Of a stretch of DNA of 64,000 nt, positions 1-11,041 are shown piece after piece. Numbering within the stretch: position 1 is the stretch's first letter; each line of letters starts with the position of its first letter. The position numbers and the translations under genes are program-made. The notes beneath the pieces are model-generated. The model was not told the DNA's origin and did no database searches. It worked only from the letters and a program-made list of their open reading frames with translations. This DNA is from Schlegelella_A sp035995885 (GTDB lineage: Bacteria > Pseudomonadota > Gammaproteobacteria > Burkholderiales > Burkholderiaceae_C): assembly GCA_035995885.1 (NCBI GenBank), contig DASYKC010000156.1, forward strand, positions 1 through 64,000. Direction: 5' to 3'.

Positions 1-840
1 CAGATGCAATATCGGAGCCTGCGGATCCCATGCTGCTCCATTTGTAATCAAGAAGACCTTTCGCGACTCGAAACGACCATCAGTTCGGCAGTCGCTTCAG
101 GCTACGACGCTTGCGCCGCGCTCCCTGAGCGTCTTCTCTACCTATGGGCAGGAAAGCTCTACTACGGAATTCTTAGGAAGGAAACCACGCTTCTACAAGA
201 CCGAGCCCGCCCGCGCGATGGAAACATCATTGGGGCAGACGTGCTGCAGTCGTTCTCTGAACTACACCTCTTTCTTCAGGGAATCCGCGGAAGACATGAA
301 TTTTCGTCCGATGTCCCCTATTCAGTGCTGGTATGCAACCTCCATGATGTTGGGCAACCGAGGAACTACTGCTTCAGGGACAGTCTGCATCACATGGTCG
401 TCGCCCTCCGATTGGGTGAGGTTGGCTTCATCGTGGCACTCGAAGACGCAGGTCTAACGAGAAGTAGCTACGGGCGCTACGTAAGTGCCGTCGCGGGCCG
501 CAAGCTACACCCCATCCAGTTCGAGGAGTTGTGTGTGAAGGTCCTCTATCAAATTAGCTTGCTTGAAGGTGGCGTCACGTACATCACCTCCAAGTCGCAG
601 TCGAAAGAGCGACCCATACGGACTGACGTACTTGGCGGCGGCTCTCTGCGGCCGCGATCTCAGGAGGAGTTCTCACGAGTTTTGCGCCCTTTCGTTGAGG
701 ATTGGCTCAGAGCTAAAGGCGAAGGCGCTCAATGGTTCGTGCCGCCAAACCTCGTCCCCACGTGGATGAGCGACCCGTCAGGTGAATTGCTGTTTCGGTC
801 AATTTTCGAATGGGAGTCCGGAGCGGCGCTTGACGCCTAA
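1..840 (+). CDS. C-terminal part of an HNH-like hypothetical protein, cut by the window edge
   Basis: The frame is open to base 1, and the first ATG (position 4) probably lies inside a longer gene. The visible protein begins with PCCSICNQEDLSRLE, which resembles the second half of a zinc/HNH-type CxxCN motif in longer cassette-type proteins; its N-terminal cysteine half would lie upstream. The later LHPIQFEELCVKVLY stretch also fits that family as I remember it, but I assign no activity. Base composition differs from the neighbours: the two 60-base stretches I counted (1-60, 541-600) are 48-50% G+C, against 68% in a secA stretch (1501-1560). The stop codon sits inside an attC-like box. Transfer is likely; function is unknown. 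Confidence 0.6.
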   Translation, partial: QMQYRSLRIPCCSICNQEDLSRLETTISSAVASGYDACAALPERLLYLWAGKLYYGILRKETTLLQDRARPRDGNIIGADVLQSFSELHLFLQGIRGRHEFSSDVPYSVLVCNLHDVGQPRNYCFRDSLHHMVVALRLGEVGFIVALEDAGLTRSSYGRYVSAVAGRKLHPIQFEELCVKVLYQISLLEGGVTYITSKSQSKERPIRTDVLGGGSLRPRSQEEFSRVLRPFVEDWLRAKGEGAQWFVPPNLVPTWMSDPSGELLFRSIFEWESGAALDA

Positions 841-925
841 CCATTCCATCGAGCGGACGTTTCAACGGCCGCTTCGCGCGCTTTGGCCCGGGCCTCATGT
901 CAAGGGCCGGGTGAACGACTACTCT
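834..925 (+). repeat. attC-like cassette end, probably incomplete
   Basis: GCCTAAC at 834-840 overlaps the TAA stop of the preceding gene, as the R'' core of integron cassette attC sites often does. It is followed by a C-rich, partly palindromic stretch including GGCCGCTTCGCGCGC and GGCCCGGGCC. No matching GTTAGGC or GTTAGAC R' core was found before secA, so the site is incomplete or degenerate. I recall similar tails (translated SIERT...RPLRAL) in Burkholderiales cassette genes, but could not search. Bases 926-990 hold nothing further that I recognise. Confidence 0.4.
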
Positions 926-990
926 GGCGACGCCTGCCGATGCGTCTTTCTGATCGCGCGTAGTCACCCGATCCCCGACTAGCAAATGAG

Positions 991-3807
<2,817 letters not shown>

Positions 3808-3953
3808 GCGTGTCGGGAAGGTGATGGGAGGCGGGAGTGCGGGCCGCCCTGCTGCAGTAGCGCCGGCCGGCCGGTGAGGGTCGCCTGGAATTGCGGCCGG
3901 CCGGCATGAATGCAAGGCAGGAGCGCCGACCGCCCGGCGCGAAAGAACCCGAA

Positions 3954-3978
3954 ATTTTACCAGCCGGCTCCGCCGGCT
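3954..3978 (-). promoter_or_regulatory. secA: Possible secA promoter -10 with adjacent hairpin
   Basis: On the minus strand TAAAAT (3959 to 3954) is a good -10 box in the secA/dciA divergent gap; a convincing -35 was not found. Directly upstream (3962-3978) lies a perfect 7-bp hairpin, AGCCGGC-N3-GCCGGCT, between the two transcription directions. A start near 3947 would leave a leader of about 140 nt, which contains no obvious Shine-Dalgarno next to the secA ATG. This is inference from motifs only. Confidence 0.35.
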
Positions 3979-3983
3979 AGACT

Positions 3984-4304
3984 TTGCCGGTGCCGCCCCA
4001 GCCCGTTCCGCTCGCCGTCGCCATGCCGATCGCCGAGGCCTTGCGCGCCAGCGCCCCGCTCGGCCGGCTCGCCGAGCGGCTGCGCCGGTCGAACGCCCTC
4101 TTCGCGGCGATCGCGCCGGTCGTGCCGCCGGGGCTCGCCGCCTGGGTGAGCGCCGGGCCGATCGACGACGAGGGCTGGTCGCTGCTCTGCGCCAATGCCG
4201 CCGTCGCCGCCAAGCTGCGCCAGCTCGTCCCGCACCTCGAGGAGCGGCTGCGCGAGGTCGGCGAGCCGGTCGCCGCGATCCGCGTCAAGGTCCAGCCGCG
4301 GTGA
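3984..4304 (+). CDS. dciA: DUF721 / DciA-like protein
   Basis: This small cytoplasmic protein has the conserved C-terminal pattern of the betaproteobacterial DUF721 group: GPIDDEGWSLLCANAAVAAKLRQL followed by a PHLEERLREVG helix. DciA members load the replicative helicase DnaB in bacteria lacking DnaC; that role is known for the family, not shown here. The frame opens with TTG at 3984, and an ATG at 4023 (MPIAEALRAS) is the more likely start, giving 93 residues. It is divergent from secA. Confidence 0.7.
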   Translation: MPVPPQPVPLAVAMPIAEALRASAPLGRLAERLRRSNALFAAIAPVVPPGLAAWVSAGPIDDEGWSLLCANAAVAAKLRQLVPHLEERLREVGEPVAAIRVKVQPR

Positions 4305-4395
4305 GCGCGCCGCCTGTCGCCGCGCGCCGCCCGCCCGGCGCCCGCCGGGAACTTGCCGTGTCGGCGCAAATCCGCTTTCAACCGTTGCCATCACC

Positions 4396-5061
4396 ATGAA
4401 CACGAACATGAACCGTCGCCGCTTCGCCACCGCCCTCCTTTCCGCCGGCGTCGGCGCCGCCGCGCTCTTGCCCGGCGGCCCGGCATTCGCGCAGGCGGCC
4501 CCGGTCGAGGGCAAGGACTTCACCCGCGTCGAGACGCCGCAGCCGCCGGGCGTTCCGGCCGGCAAGGTCGAGGTGCTCGAGTTCTTCTCGTACGCGTGCC
4601 CGCACTGCAGCGCCTTCGAGCCGGTGATCGAGGCCTGGGAAAAGACGCTGCCGGCCGACGTCGTCCTGCGCCGCGTGCCCGTGTCGTTTCTCATGAACGC
4701 CGACAACTTCATGCACGCGTACTACGCGCTCGAGACGATCGGCGCGGTGCAGCCGGTCCAGATGAAGATCTTCCAGGCGATCCACATCGAACGGCAGCGC
4801 CTCGACACCGGCGAGAACATCGCCGCCTTCGTCGCCAAGAACGGCGTCGATGCCAACAAGTTCCTGGCCGCGTTCAAGTCGTTCTCGGTCAACACCTCGG
4901 TCGCCCGCGCCAAGAAGCTGATGGCCGACTACAAGATCGACAGCGTGCCGACGCTCGTCGTCCAGGGCCGCTGGGTCACGTCGCCGAGCATCGCCGGCAC
5001 GCAGGAGCGCGCGCTCTCGGTCGTCGACCAGCTGATCCAGCGCGCGCGCAGCGCCAAGTAG
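4396..5061 (+). CDS. dsbA: Thiol:disulfide interchange protein DsbA
   Basis: This 221-residue periplasmic oxidoreductase has the active site CPHC in a DsbA-type context (VLEFFSYACPHCSAFEP) and the cis-proline strand SVPTLVV. It forms disulfide bonds in exported proteins and is normally reoxidised by DsbB. The N-terminus NRRRFATALLSAG...PAFAQA is an export signal with an RR-x-F pattern close to a Tat motif, although DsbA is usually Sec/SRP-exported. The start is the ATG at 4396, with a second ATG at 4408. It stands alone, convergent with the tctA operon. Confidence 0.93.
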   Translation: MNTNMNRRRFATALLSAGVGAAALLPGGPAFAQAAPVEGKDFTRVETPQPPGVPAGKVEVLEFFSYACPHCSAFEPVIEAWEKTLPADVVLRRVPVSFLMNADNFMHAYYALETIGAVQPVQMKIFQAIHIERQRLDTGENIAAFVAKNGVDANKFLAAFKSFSVNTSVARAKKLMADYKIDSVPTLVVQGRWVTSPSIAGTQERALSVVDQLIQRARSAK

Positions 5062-5085
5062 CGGTTCGCGCCGGCCCCGCCAACG

Positions 5086-6597
5086 CTAGGGCGCGGGGGT
5101 CAAGGCCGGCCGGGGCGCGGCCTTGCGCGCGTTGAGGAAGAACGCCGCCACCTGCCAGACGACGAAGGCGCCGATCAGGCCGAGCAAGGTGCCGCTGATC
5201 GGCCGCGTGAAGAACGCGGCGAAGCTGCCGCGGCTGATCAGCAGGGCGCGGCGGAAGTTCTCTTCCAGCATCGGCCCGAGGATGAATCCGAGCATGAGCG
5301 GCGCCGCGTCGAGGTCGAGGCGCAGGAACATGTAGCCGATGAAGCCGAAGGTGGCCGTCGTGTAGATGTCGCTCAGGTTGTTGTTGACGCTGAAGGTGCC
5401 GATGCAGCAGAAGAAGAGGATCGACGGGAAGAGCACGGCGTAGGGAATCTTGAACACCGTCAGCCAGTAGCGCACCAGCGGCACGTTGAGAATGAGGAGG
5501 AAGCAGTTCCCGACCCACATGCTCGCGACCAGGCCCCAGAACAGGTCGGGATGCTTGGCGATCATGTTCGGGCCCGGCTGGATGCCCTTGACGATGAAGG
5601 CGGCCATCATGAGCGCCATGACCGCGTTCTCGGGAATGCCGATGCTCATGAGCGGGATGAAGCTCGTCCGCGCGGCGGCCTCGTCGGCCGCGGCCTGCCC
5701 GGCGACTCCTTCGATCGCGCCGCTGCCAATCTCGTCCTTGTACTTGCTGAATCGCTTGTCGACGGCATAGGCCGCGAACTGGGCGATCACCGGGCCGCCG
5801 CCGGGCAGGATGCCGAGGAAGGAGCCGATGGCGCTGCCGCGCAGCGCGCTCGGAATGATCCGCTTGAACTCCGGCCAGGTCGGGATGAGGTTGATCTTGC
5901 CGGTGAAGGGCGTGCGCTCGTCGCGGTTGTCGAGGTTCTTGGTGATCTCGGCGATGCCGAAGCAGCCGAGGGCGATGCTGACCAGGCCGACGCCGTCGGC
6001 GAGGAAGTCCATGTCCATCGTGAAGCGCTGCATGCCGCTGGTCACGTCGGTGCCGATCTGGCCGAGCAGCACGCCGATCAGGCACATGGCCATGCCGTTG
6101 AGGAGGCTCCCCGTGGTGACGAAGCTCACGCACACGAATCCCACCAGCATGAGGGCGCAGTAGTCGGCGGGGCCGAACAGGAACGCCACCTCGCCCAGCA
6201 TCGGCGCGAAGAAGGCGAGCACCACGATCGCCACCGTGCCGCCGATGAAGCTCGACACGCCGGCGGTGAACAGCGCCAGGCCGGTCTTGCCCTTGAGCGT
6301 CATCTGGTAGCCGTCGATGCAGGCGACGATGCTGCTCGCGTGCGGGATCTTCATCGTGATCGCGCTGACGCTGTCGCCGTACTGGGCGCCGTAGTAGATC
6401 CCGGCCAGCATGATGAGCGCGCCCTGGGTCGGGATCGAATACGTCAGCGGAAGCAGCAGGCTGATGGTGGCCAGGGGACCGAGGCCGGGCAGGAGGCCGA
6501 CGAGCGTTCCCACGGTGCAGCCGATGGCGCAGAACATGATGTTCTGCCAGGTCAGCGCGTGCTCGAAGCCGAAGGCGAGGTTGTGAAGGACTTCCAT
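5086..6597 (-). CDS. tctA: Tripartite tricarboxylate transporter, large membrane subunit TctA
   Basis: This 503-residue polytopic inner-membrane protein has the TctA hallmark segments: LLPGLGPLATISLLLPLT near the N-terminus, YYGAQYGDSVSAI, and the second repeat ILPGGGPVIAQFAAY. TTT systems take up carboxylates with a periplasmic Bug/TctC binding protein, which is not encoded next to this gene. Its ATG shares one base with the tctB stop (TGATG), so translation is coupled. It is the last gene of the six-gene operon that begins with the acyl carrier protein. The substrate is unknown. Confidence 0.93.
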   Translation of the reverse strand: MEVLHNLAFGFEHALTWQNIMFCAIGCTVGTLVGLLPGLGPLATISLLLPLTYSIPTQGALIMLAGIYYGAQYGDSVSAITMKIPHASSIVACIDGYQMTLKGKTGLALFTAGVSSFIGGTVAIVVLAFFAPMLGEVAFLFGPADYCALMLVGFVCVSFVTTGSLLNGMAMCLIGVLLGQIGTDVTSGMQRFTMDMDFLADGVGLVSIALGCFGIAEITKNLDNRDERTPFTGKINLIPTWPEFKRIIPSALRGSAIGSFLGILPGGGPVIAQFAAYAVDKRFSKYKDEIGSGAIEGVAGQAAADEAAARTSFIPLMSIGIPENAVMALMMAAFIVKGIQPGPNMIAKHPDLFWGLVASMWVGNCFLLILNVPLVRYWLTVFKIPYAVLFPSILFFCCIGTFSVNNNLSDIYTTATFGFIGYMFLRLDLDAAPLMLGFILGPMLEENFRRALLISRGSFAAFFTRPISGTLLGLIGAFVVWQVAAFFLNARKAAPRPALTPAP

Positions 6598-7019
6598 CAG
6601 TAGAGAGGCAGGTTCAGGCCGAGCAGTTTCTGGAAGGCGAAGGCCATGGCGACGAGGCCCAGCGAGATCTTGAGATTGCGCACCGTCGAGTACGAAGAGG
6701 CGGCCAGCGACGAGAAGAACACCATGAAGACGATGCCCGCGATCATGTTCACGTAGGCCGAGATCACCGCGAAGCCGCACAGGCTGCTCAGGATGATGGC
6801 GATGTTCTTGACGTTGAAGTCGACCGGCACGCGTTCTTCGAAGCGCGAGCGCACGGCGGTGATCACGCCGATCAGCAGCAGCAGAGCACTGACCATCAGC
6901 GGGAACAGACCCGCCCCGGCGCGGCTGAAGTGGCCGATCGGGTAGCGCAGCGCCTGCAGGCCGAAGGCGAGCGCGATCGCGATCAGGAAGAGGCCTCGCG
7001 CCAGGTTGCGGTCGTTCAT
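6597..7019 (-). CDS. tctB: Tripartite tricarboxylate transporter, small membrane subunit TctB
   Basis: The product has 140 residues with about four predicted transmembrane segments and the usual TctB opening (short polar N-terminus, then FLIAIALAFGLQALRYPIGHF with the G-x-FP motif AGAGLFPLMVSAL). It pairs with TctA in the membrane. Its start overlaps the stop of the upstream alpha/beta hydrolase by 4 nt (ATGA) and its stop overlaps the tctA start by 1 nt, so all three are coupled. Confidence 0.88.
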   Translation of the reverse strand: MNDRNLARGLFLIAIALAFGLQALRYPIGHFSRAGAGLFPLMVSALLLLIGVITAVRSRFEERVPVDFNVKNIAIILSSLCGFAVISAYVNMIAGIVFMVFFSSLAASSYSTVRNLKISLGLVAMAFAFQKLLGLNLPLY

Positions 7020-7876
7020 GGCGCAGCCGGCGCGAGGCGCGGCGAAACGGCGGTGCGGGCGGCGATCGCCGCGAAGAAGGCGGCGGAACGCTCGATGACA
7101 ACATCGCGCTGCTGGTCGACGGCGATCATGTGATAGCTGTCGTCGAGGAGCACGCGCTCGATCGGCGCCGACACGCCGTTGGCGACGACGTCGACGTTGC
7201 TCAGGCCGGCGACGTCGTCATGGCTCGAGTGCATCACCAGGCAAGGCGAGCGCACCTGGCCGAGGCGCCGGCGCACGTGGCGCGAGAGCCGGACGAGCTG
7301 CGCCAGCGAGGGCCAGGGATTGCCCGCGAGCCCGCTGGCGGCGCTGTCGCCGGCGAGCATCGGGCCGACGATCCAGTGGCGGATGCGCTCGTTCTTGATG
7401 CCGTAGGGGAAGCGTTCCATGAAGAGGCGGCGCCGGCCGACGCCGAGCGCGGTCGCCCACGGCAGGAGGAACGACAGGCGCGCGCTGAGCGGCACCGCCC
7501 AGCCGTCGTAGCGGAAGGTCGCGCCGTAGAGGCCGACGCCGTCGACGTCCTGCGGTCGGCGGATCGCCAGCTCGAGCGCCAGCAGGGCGCCCATCGACAG
7601 GCCGGCGACGAAGACGTGGTCGACCTCCTGGCGCAGGCGCAGCGCCGCGCTCTCGACGCTCGCGTACCAGTCCTGCCAGCCGGTCGCGACCAGGTCGTCG
7701 GCGCTGCCGCAATGGCCGGCGAGCTGGACCGCGCTCACCGTGAACCCCGCGGCATGCAGGCCGCGGGCGACGAAGCGCATCTCATTCGGCGTGCCGGTCA
7801 GGCCGTGGACGAGCAGCACGCCCGAGCGGCCGGCGCGCCACACGAACTCCATCGAGCGCGTCGCGCCGCCGCTCAT
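7016..7876 (-). CDS. Alpha/beta hydrolase of the Est30-like carboxylesterase group
   Basis: The 286-residue protein has the oxyanion segment VLLVHGLTGTPNEMR, nucleophile elbow GLSMG (Ser94), a downstream acid in HSSHDDVAG, and His in DDSYHMIAVDQ, completing a catalytic triad. The arrangement matches Est30-type carboxylesterases and monoacylglycerol lipases. No signal peptide is seen. It overlaps the aminotransferase stop and the tctB start by 4 nt each. In the context of an acyl carrier protein it could release or trim an acyl product; that is inference. Confidence 0.8.
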   Translation of the reverse strand: MSGGATRSMEFVWRAGRSGVLLVHGLTGTPNEMRFVARGLHAAGFTVSAVQLAGHCGSADDLVATGWQDWYASVESAALRLRQEVDHVFVAGLSMGALLALELAIRRPQDVDGVGLYGATFRYDGWAVPLSARLSFLLPWATALGVGRRRLFMERFPYGIKNERIRHWIVGPMLAGDSAASGLAGNPWPSLAQLVRLSRHVRRRLGQVRSPCLVMHSSHDDVAGLSNVDVVANGVSAPIERVLLDDSYHMIAVDQQRDVVIERSAAFFAAIAARTAVSPRLAPAAP

Positions 7877-9252
7877 GCGCCGACCTCGCGTTTGGCCTTC
7901 GTCAGCAGCTGATCGAGCAGGGCGAGGCCGAGGTCGATCTCCGCGCCGGTGATGTGCAGAGACGGCGCGAACGTGATGACGTTCTTGTAGTAGCCGCCGA
8001 TGTCGAGCACCAGGCCGATGGCCCGGCCACCGTGCTGCAGCTCGCCGGCCAGGCCGATGTCGACCATGCGATCGACCAGGCGCTTGCTCGGCGTGAAGCC
8101 GTCGGCCTCGCAGATCTCCGCCCGAAGCGCCAGGCCGAGGCCGTCGACGTCGCCGATCTCGGGATGGCGGCGCTGCAGGTCGCGCAGGCCCTCGAGGAAG
8201 TGCGCGCCCTTGGCCATCACCATCTGCTCGTAATCGGTCTCGGCGAGCATCTTCATCGTCTCCAGGCCGACGGCCGTGCCGAGCGGGTTGGAGGCGAAGG
8301 TCGAGTGCGTCGAGCCGGGCGGAAAGATCGTCGGGCTGATCAGCTCCTCGCGCGCCCAGAGCCCGGCCAGCGGGTTGAGGCCGTTGGTCAGCGCCTTGCC
8401 GAAGACGAGGATGTCGGGCGCGACGCCGAAGTGCTCGATCGCCCAGAGCTTGCCGGTCCGGAAAAAGCCCATCTGGATCTCGTCGACGACGAGCAGGATG
8501 CGGTAGCGGTCGAGGACCTTCTTCAGGCCGGTGAAGAAGTTCTTCGGCGGGATGACGTAGCCGCCCGTGCCCTGCACGGCCTCGACGTAGAAGGCGGCGT
8601 GCTCGCACTGCTCGGCCTTCGCGTCCCAGAAGCCGTTGTATTCGGTCTCGAACAGCCGCTCGAACTGGCGCACGCAGTGCTCGCCGTACTCTTCCTTGTC
8701 CATCCCCTTGCCGCCGCGGAAGTGGTAGGGGAACGGAACGAAATGGGCGCGCTCGCCGAAGTGGCCGAAGCGGCGCCGGTAGCGGTAGCTCGAGGTGATC
8801 GCCGAGGCGCCGAGCGTCCTGCCGTGATAGCCGCCCTCGAACGCGAACATCAGGCTCTTGCCGGCGCTGGCGTTGCGGACCAGCTTGAGCGAATCCTCGA
8901 TCGACTGCGAGCCGCCGACGTTGAAATGGATGCGGCCGGCGCGGCCCCACTTCGCCCGCGCGTCCTCGGCGATCGTCTTGGCGAGCTCGATCTTGGTCGC
9001 GTGCAGGTACTGGCTCGCGACCTGCGGCAGCGTGTCGAGCTGGCGCTTCATGACGTCGTTGAGGCGCGGGTTGGCGTAGCCGAAGTTGACCGCCGAGTAC
9101 CACATCTGCAGGTCGAGATAGGGCACGCCGCGGCCGTCAAAGAGGTAGCTTCCTTCGCAGCGCTCGAAGATCTTCGGCGGCTGCACGTAGTGCACGGTGT
9201 CGCCGAACGAGCAGTAGCGCGCCTCGTCGGCGAGCAGGTCGGCTTCACGCAT
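7873..9252 (-). CDS. Class III PLP-dependent aminotransferase
   Basis: The 459-residue enzyme has the fold-type I motifs of class III transaminases: GGSQSIEDSLKL, the HGRTLGA loop, VVDEIQMGFFRTG (Asp257) and the PLP lysine in DILVFGKALTNG (Lys286). The family includes ornithine, GABA and acetylornithine aminotransferases; the substrate cannot be named from sequence. Its start overlaps the HAD phosphatase by 8 nt and its stop overlaps the hydrolase by 4 nt. The position between a phosphatase and an acyl hydrolase suggests a biosynthetic rather than catabolic role. Confidence 0.85.
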   Translation of the reverse strand: MREADLLADEARYCSFGDTVHYVQPPKIFERCEGSYLFDGRGVPYLDLQMWYSAVNFGYANPRLNDVMKRQLDTLPQVASQYLHATKIELAKTIAEDARAKWGRAGRIHFNVGGSQSIEDSLKLVRNASAGKSLMFAFEGGYHGRTLGASAITSSYRYRRRFGHFGERAHFVPFPYHFRGGKGMDKEEYGEHCVRQFERLFETEYNGFWDAKAEQCEHAAFYVEAVQGTGGYVIPPKNFFTGLKKVLDRYRILLVVDEIQMGFFRTGKLWAIEHFGVAPDILVFGKALTNGLNPLAGLWAREELISPTIFPPGSTHSTFASNPLGTAVGLETMKMLAETDYEQMVMAKGAHFLEGLRDLQRRHPEIGDVDGLGLALRAEICEADGFTPSKRLVDRMVDIGLAGELQHGGRAIGLVLDIGGYYKNVITFAPSLHITGAEIDLGLALLDQLLTKAKREVGA

Positions 9253-9955
9253 CGAGCGTCTCCTCGGTGCCTTCGGTGCTGTCGGCGCGCGACGGCGCGA
9301 CGAGCGCGTGCCATTCGACCAGCGCCGCCGCGAAGTCGTTGGTGCGACGGTGCGGCAGGCCGGCCGCCTCGCAATGGCCGAGCAGGCGCTTGCGCGCGAA
9401 CACCATGTCGGCCTTGGCGGCGACGCAGGCATCGGAATCGCCGTCGCCGACGACAAGAACCGGGCAGCCGGGCGGCGCATGCGGCGGCAGCGCCAGCGAG
9501 CACTTGCACGTCGCGCTGTCGCAGCCGCTGCGCGCGTGCGGAAACTCGAGCCGCCACGAGCGCGGGCCGCTCTGCACGAGCCGGCTCGCGTAGACCGGGA
9601 TTTCCTCGATGCCGTGCCGGCGCAGGACCGCATCGATCGCGACGTCGAGGCCGTCGCTGACGATGCAGAGCTGGGCGCCCGATCCGCCGACCGCGGCGAC
9701 GAAGCCGGCGAAGCCGGGATCGACCTCGGCCCGCGCAAGGTGGTCGTCGAGCTCTTCGCGGCTGCAGTCGAGGAGCGCCACCTGCCCGGCCATGCACTGC
9801 CGCGAGCCGATGCGGCCGGCGTGCCAGTCTTCCTCGAGCGCTTCCCAGCCGGGGCGCCCGAAGCGAAGGAGAAGCGAATCGGTGACGTCGATCGTGATGG
9901 TGCCGTCGAAGTCGCAGAGCACCGCCCAGGCGGCGCGCCCGTGCGGGCGCCTCAC
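9245..9955 (-). CDS. HAD-superfamily phosphatase, PSP/MtnX-like
   Basis: The 236-residue protein has the HAD motif I DFDGT (Asp15, Asp17), motif II in LCIVSDGLD, a cysteine-rich insertion GCDSATCKC typical of MtnX-like members, and the motif III/IV acid cluster VVGDGDSD. These enzymes dephosphorylate small phosphorylated metabolites such as phosphoserine or enol-phosphates. The start is GTG at 9955, overlapping the acyl carrier protein stop by 4 nt (GTGA). The substrate is unknown; methionine salvage genes are not nearby, so MtnX function is unlikely. Confidence 0.78.
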   Translation of the reverse strand: MRRPHGRAAWAVLCDFDGTITIDVTDSLLLRFGRPGWEALEEDWHAGRIGSRQCMAGQVALLDCSREELDDHLARAEVDPGFAGFVAAVGGSGAQLCIVSDGLDVAIDAVLRRHGIEEIPVYASRLVQSGPRSWRLEFPHARSGCDSATCKCSLALPPHAPPGCPVLVVGDGDSDACVAAKADMVFARKRLLGHCEAAGLPHRRTNDFAAALVEWHALVAPSRADSTEGTEETLDA

Positions 9956-10242
9956 GCGGCCTTCGCTTCGACGGTCGGGGTCGCGGCGCTTTCCATCTCG
10001 GCCGCGAGCAGATCGGTCAGGTGAGCGAGGGTGACGCCGGCCTGTTTCGGATCGAGCTTTTCCTGGGGAATGCGCACGTCGAACTCGTCCTCGACCTCGA
10101 ACACGAACTCCATCAGCGCGAGCGAATCGAGGCCGAGCTGATCGAGCGTGGTCTCGGGGCGGATCAAACTGGGGTCGACGGCGAACTTCTTCTCGAGAAT
10201 CTCGGCGGCGCGAGGAAAGATGTCGTTCATTGATGCACTCAT
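9952..10242 (-). CDS. Acyl carrier protein
   Basis: This small acidic protein carries the 4'-phosphopantetheine site LGLDSLALMEF, where Ser is modified, followed by the acidic helix FVFEVEDEFDVRIP. It is not the fatty-acid synthase AcpP, whose usual neighbours (fabD, fabG, fabF) are absent; it is a specialised carrier. Starts at 10242 (96 residues) or 10230 (MNDIFPRA, 92 residues) are both possible, and neither has a strong Shine-Dalgarno. It is the first gene of the operon and faces the two-component regulator across about 108 bp. Confidence 0.85.
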   Translation of the reverse strand: MSASMNDIFPRAAEILEKKFAVDPSLIRPETTLDQLGLDSLALMEFVFEVEDEFDVRIPQEKLDPKQAGVTLAHLTDLLAAEMESAATPTVEAKAA

Positions 10243-10322
10243 GGACAAGCGGCCGGCGCGGATCGCGAGGCGTCGACCGCGGGGACGTGACGTATGCTCG
10301 GCGTGGTTATCCCACGGCGTAC

Positions 10323-10338
10323 CTGACTGCAAGCTGAC
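10323..10338 (+). promoter_or_regulatory. Candidate response-regulator direct repeat
   Basis: CTGAC occurs at 10323-10327 and again at 10334-10338, exactly 11 bp apart, just before the response-regulator ATG and facing the ACP operon. OmpR-family dimers typically bind direct repeats with one-turn spacing. Only two short copies exist, so this is suggestive at best. Confidence 0.3.
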
Positions 10339-10350
10339 AAGCGATCGGCC

Positions 10351-11040
10351 ATGCGAATCCTCCTCGTCGAAGACGACGTCGTGCTGCGCGAGGTGATCCG
10401 GCGCAGCCTCGAGGACGCCGGCGACATCGTCGACAGCGCGTCGACGGTGGCCGATGCCAACTACATCTGGAGCATCCAGCCCTTCGACGCCGTCGTGCTC
10501 GACCTGAACCTTCCCGACGGCAGCGGCCTCACCGCATTGCGGGCGGCGCGCGCGCGCGGCGACCGCACCGCCGTCGTCGTCCTCACTGCGCGCAACCGGA
10601 CCGACGAGCGCATCGCCGGGCTCGACGCCGGCGCCGACGACTACCTCGGCAAGCCGTTCGAGCTCGCCGAGCTCGCCGCCCGGCTGCGCGCGCTCGCTCG
10701 CCGGGTGCGTGGCGCCGACGTGGTCGCCGAGGCCGGGGGCCTGCGCCTCGACCGCGCCAACGGCCGAGTGTTCAAGGTCGGCGACGACGCCGTCGTCGAG
10801 CTCGAGCTGCCGGCGCGCGAATACGCGGTGCTGGTCGAGCTGATGACGCCGCCGGGGCGCGTCATCAGCAAGCGCGCGCTCTCGGAAAAGCTCTCCGACT
10901 TCGACGACTACCTCGGCGACAACGCGCTCGAGGCGTTCGTCTCGCGATTGCGCAAGAAACTGTCGGGCAGCGGCGCGACGATCCGGACCTTGCGCGGCCT
11001 CGGCTACCTGATCGAGGCCGAGAACGCGCGCCATCCCTGA
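10351..11040 (+). CDS. OmpR-family response regulator (TctD/QseB-like)
   Basis: The 229-residue protein has a receiver domain with acidic pocket VEDD (residues 6-9), phospho-acceptor Asp51 in VVLDLNLPDGSGL, switch Thr in VVLTARN and the conserved Lys in LGKPFE. A winged-helix DNA-binding domain follows, ending in the characteristic IRTLRGLGYLIE. The stop is followed after one base by the GTG of the sensor kinase. Because it is divergent from the ACP-to-TctBA operon, it may control it, as TctDE does for TctCBA in Salmonella; that link is inference. Confidence 0.92.
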   Translation: MRILLVEDDVVLREVIRRSLEDAGDIVDSASTVADANYIWSIQPFDAVVLDLNLPDGSGLTALRAARARGDRTAVVVLTARNRTDERIAGLDAGADDYLGKPFELAELAARLRALARRVRGADVVAEAGGLRLDRANGRVFKVGDDAVVELELPAREYAVLVELMTPPGRVISKRALSEKLSDFDDYLGDNALEAFVSRLRKKLSGSGATIRTLRGLGYLIEAENARHP

Positions 11041-11041
11041 C

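Noticed and set aside
5086..7104. A single 672-residue TctBA fusion
   Set aside because: The tctB stop and tctA start are clear and overlap by one base; the N-terminal part of the long frame is out of the tctB frame.
9245..9955. Methionine salvage phosphatase MtnX as the identity of the HAD gene
   Set aside because: The cysteine insertion is similar, but no other mtn gene is present and the operon partners are unrelated.
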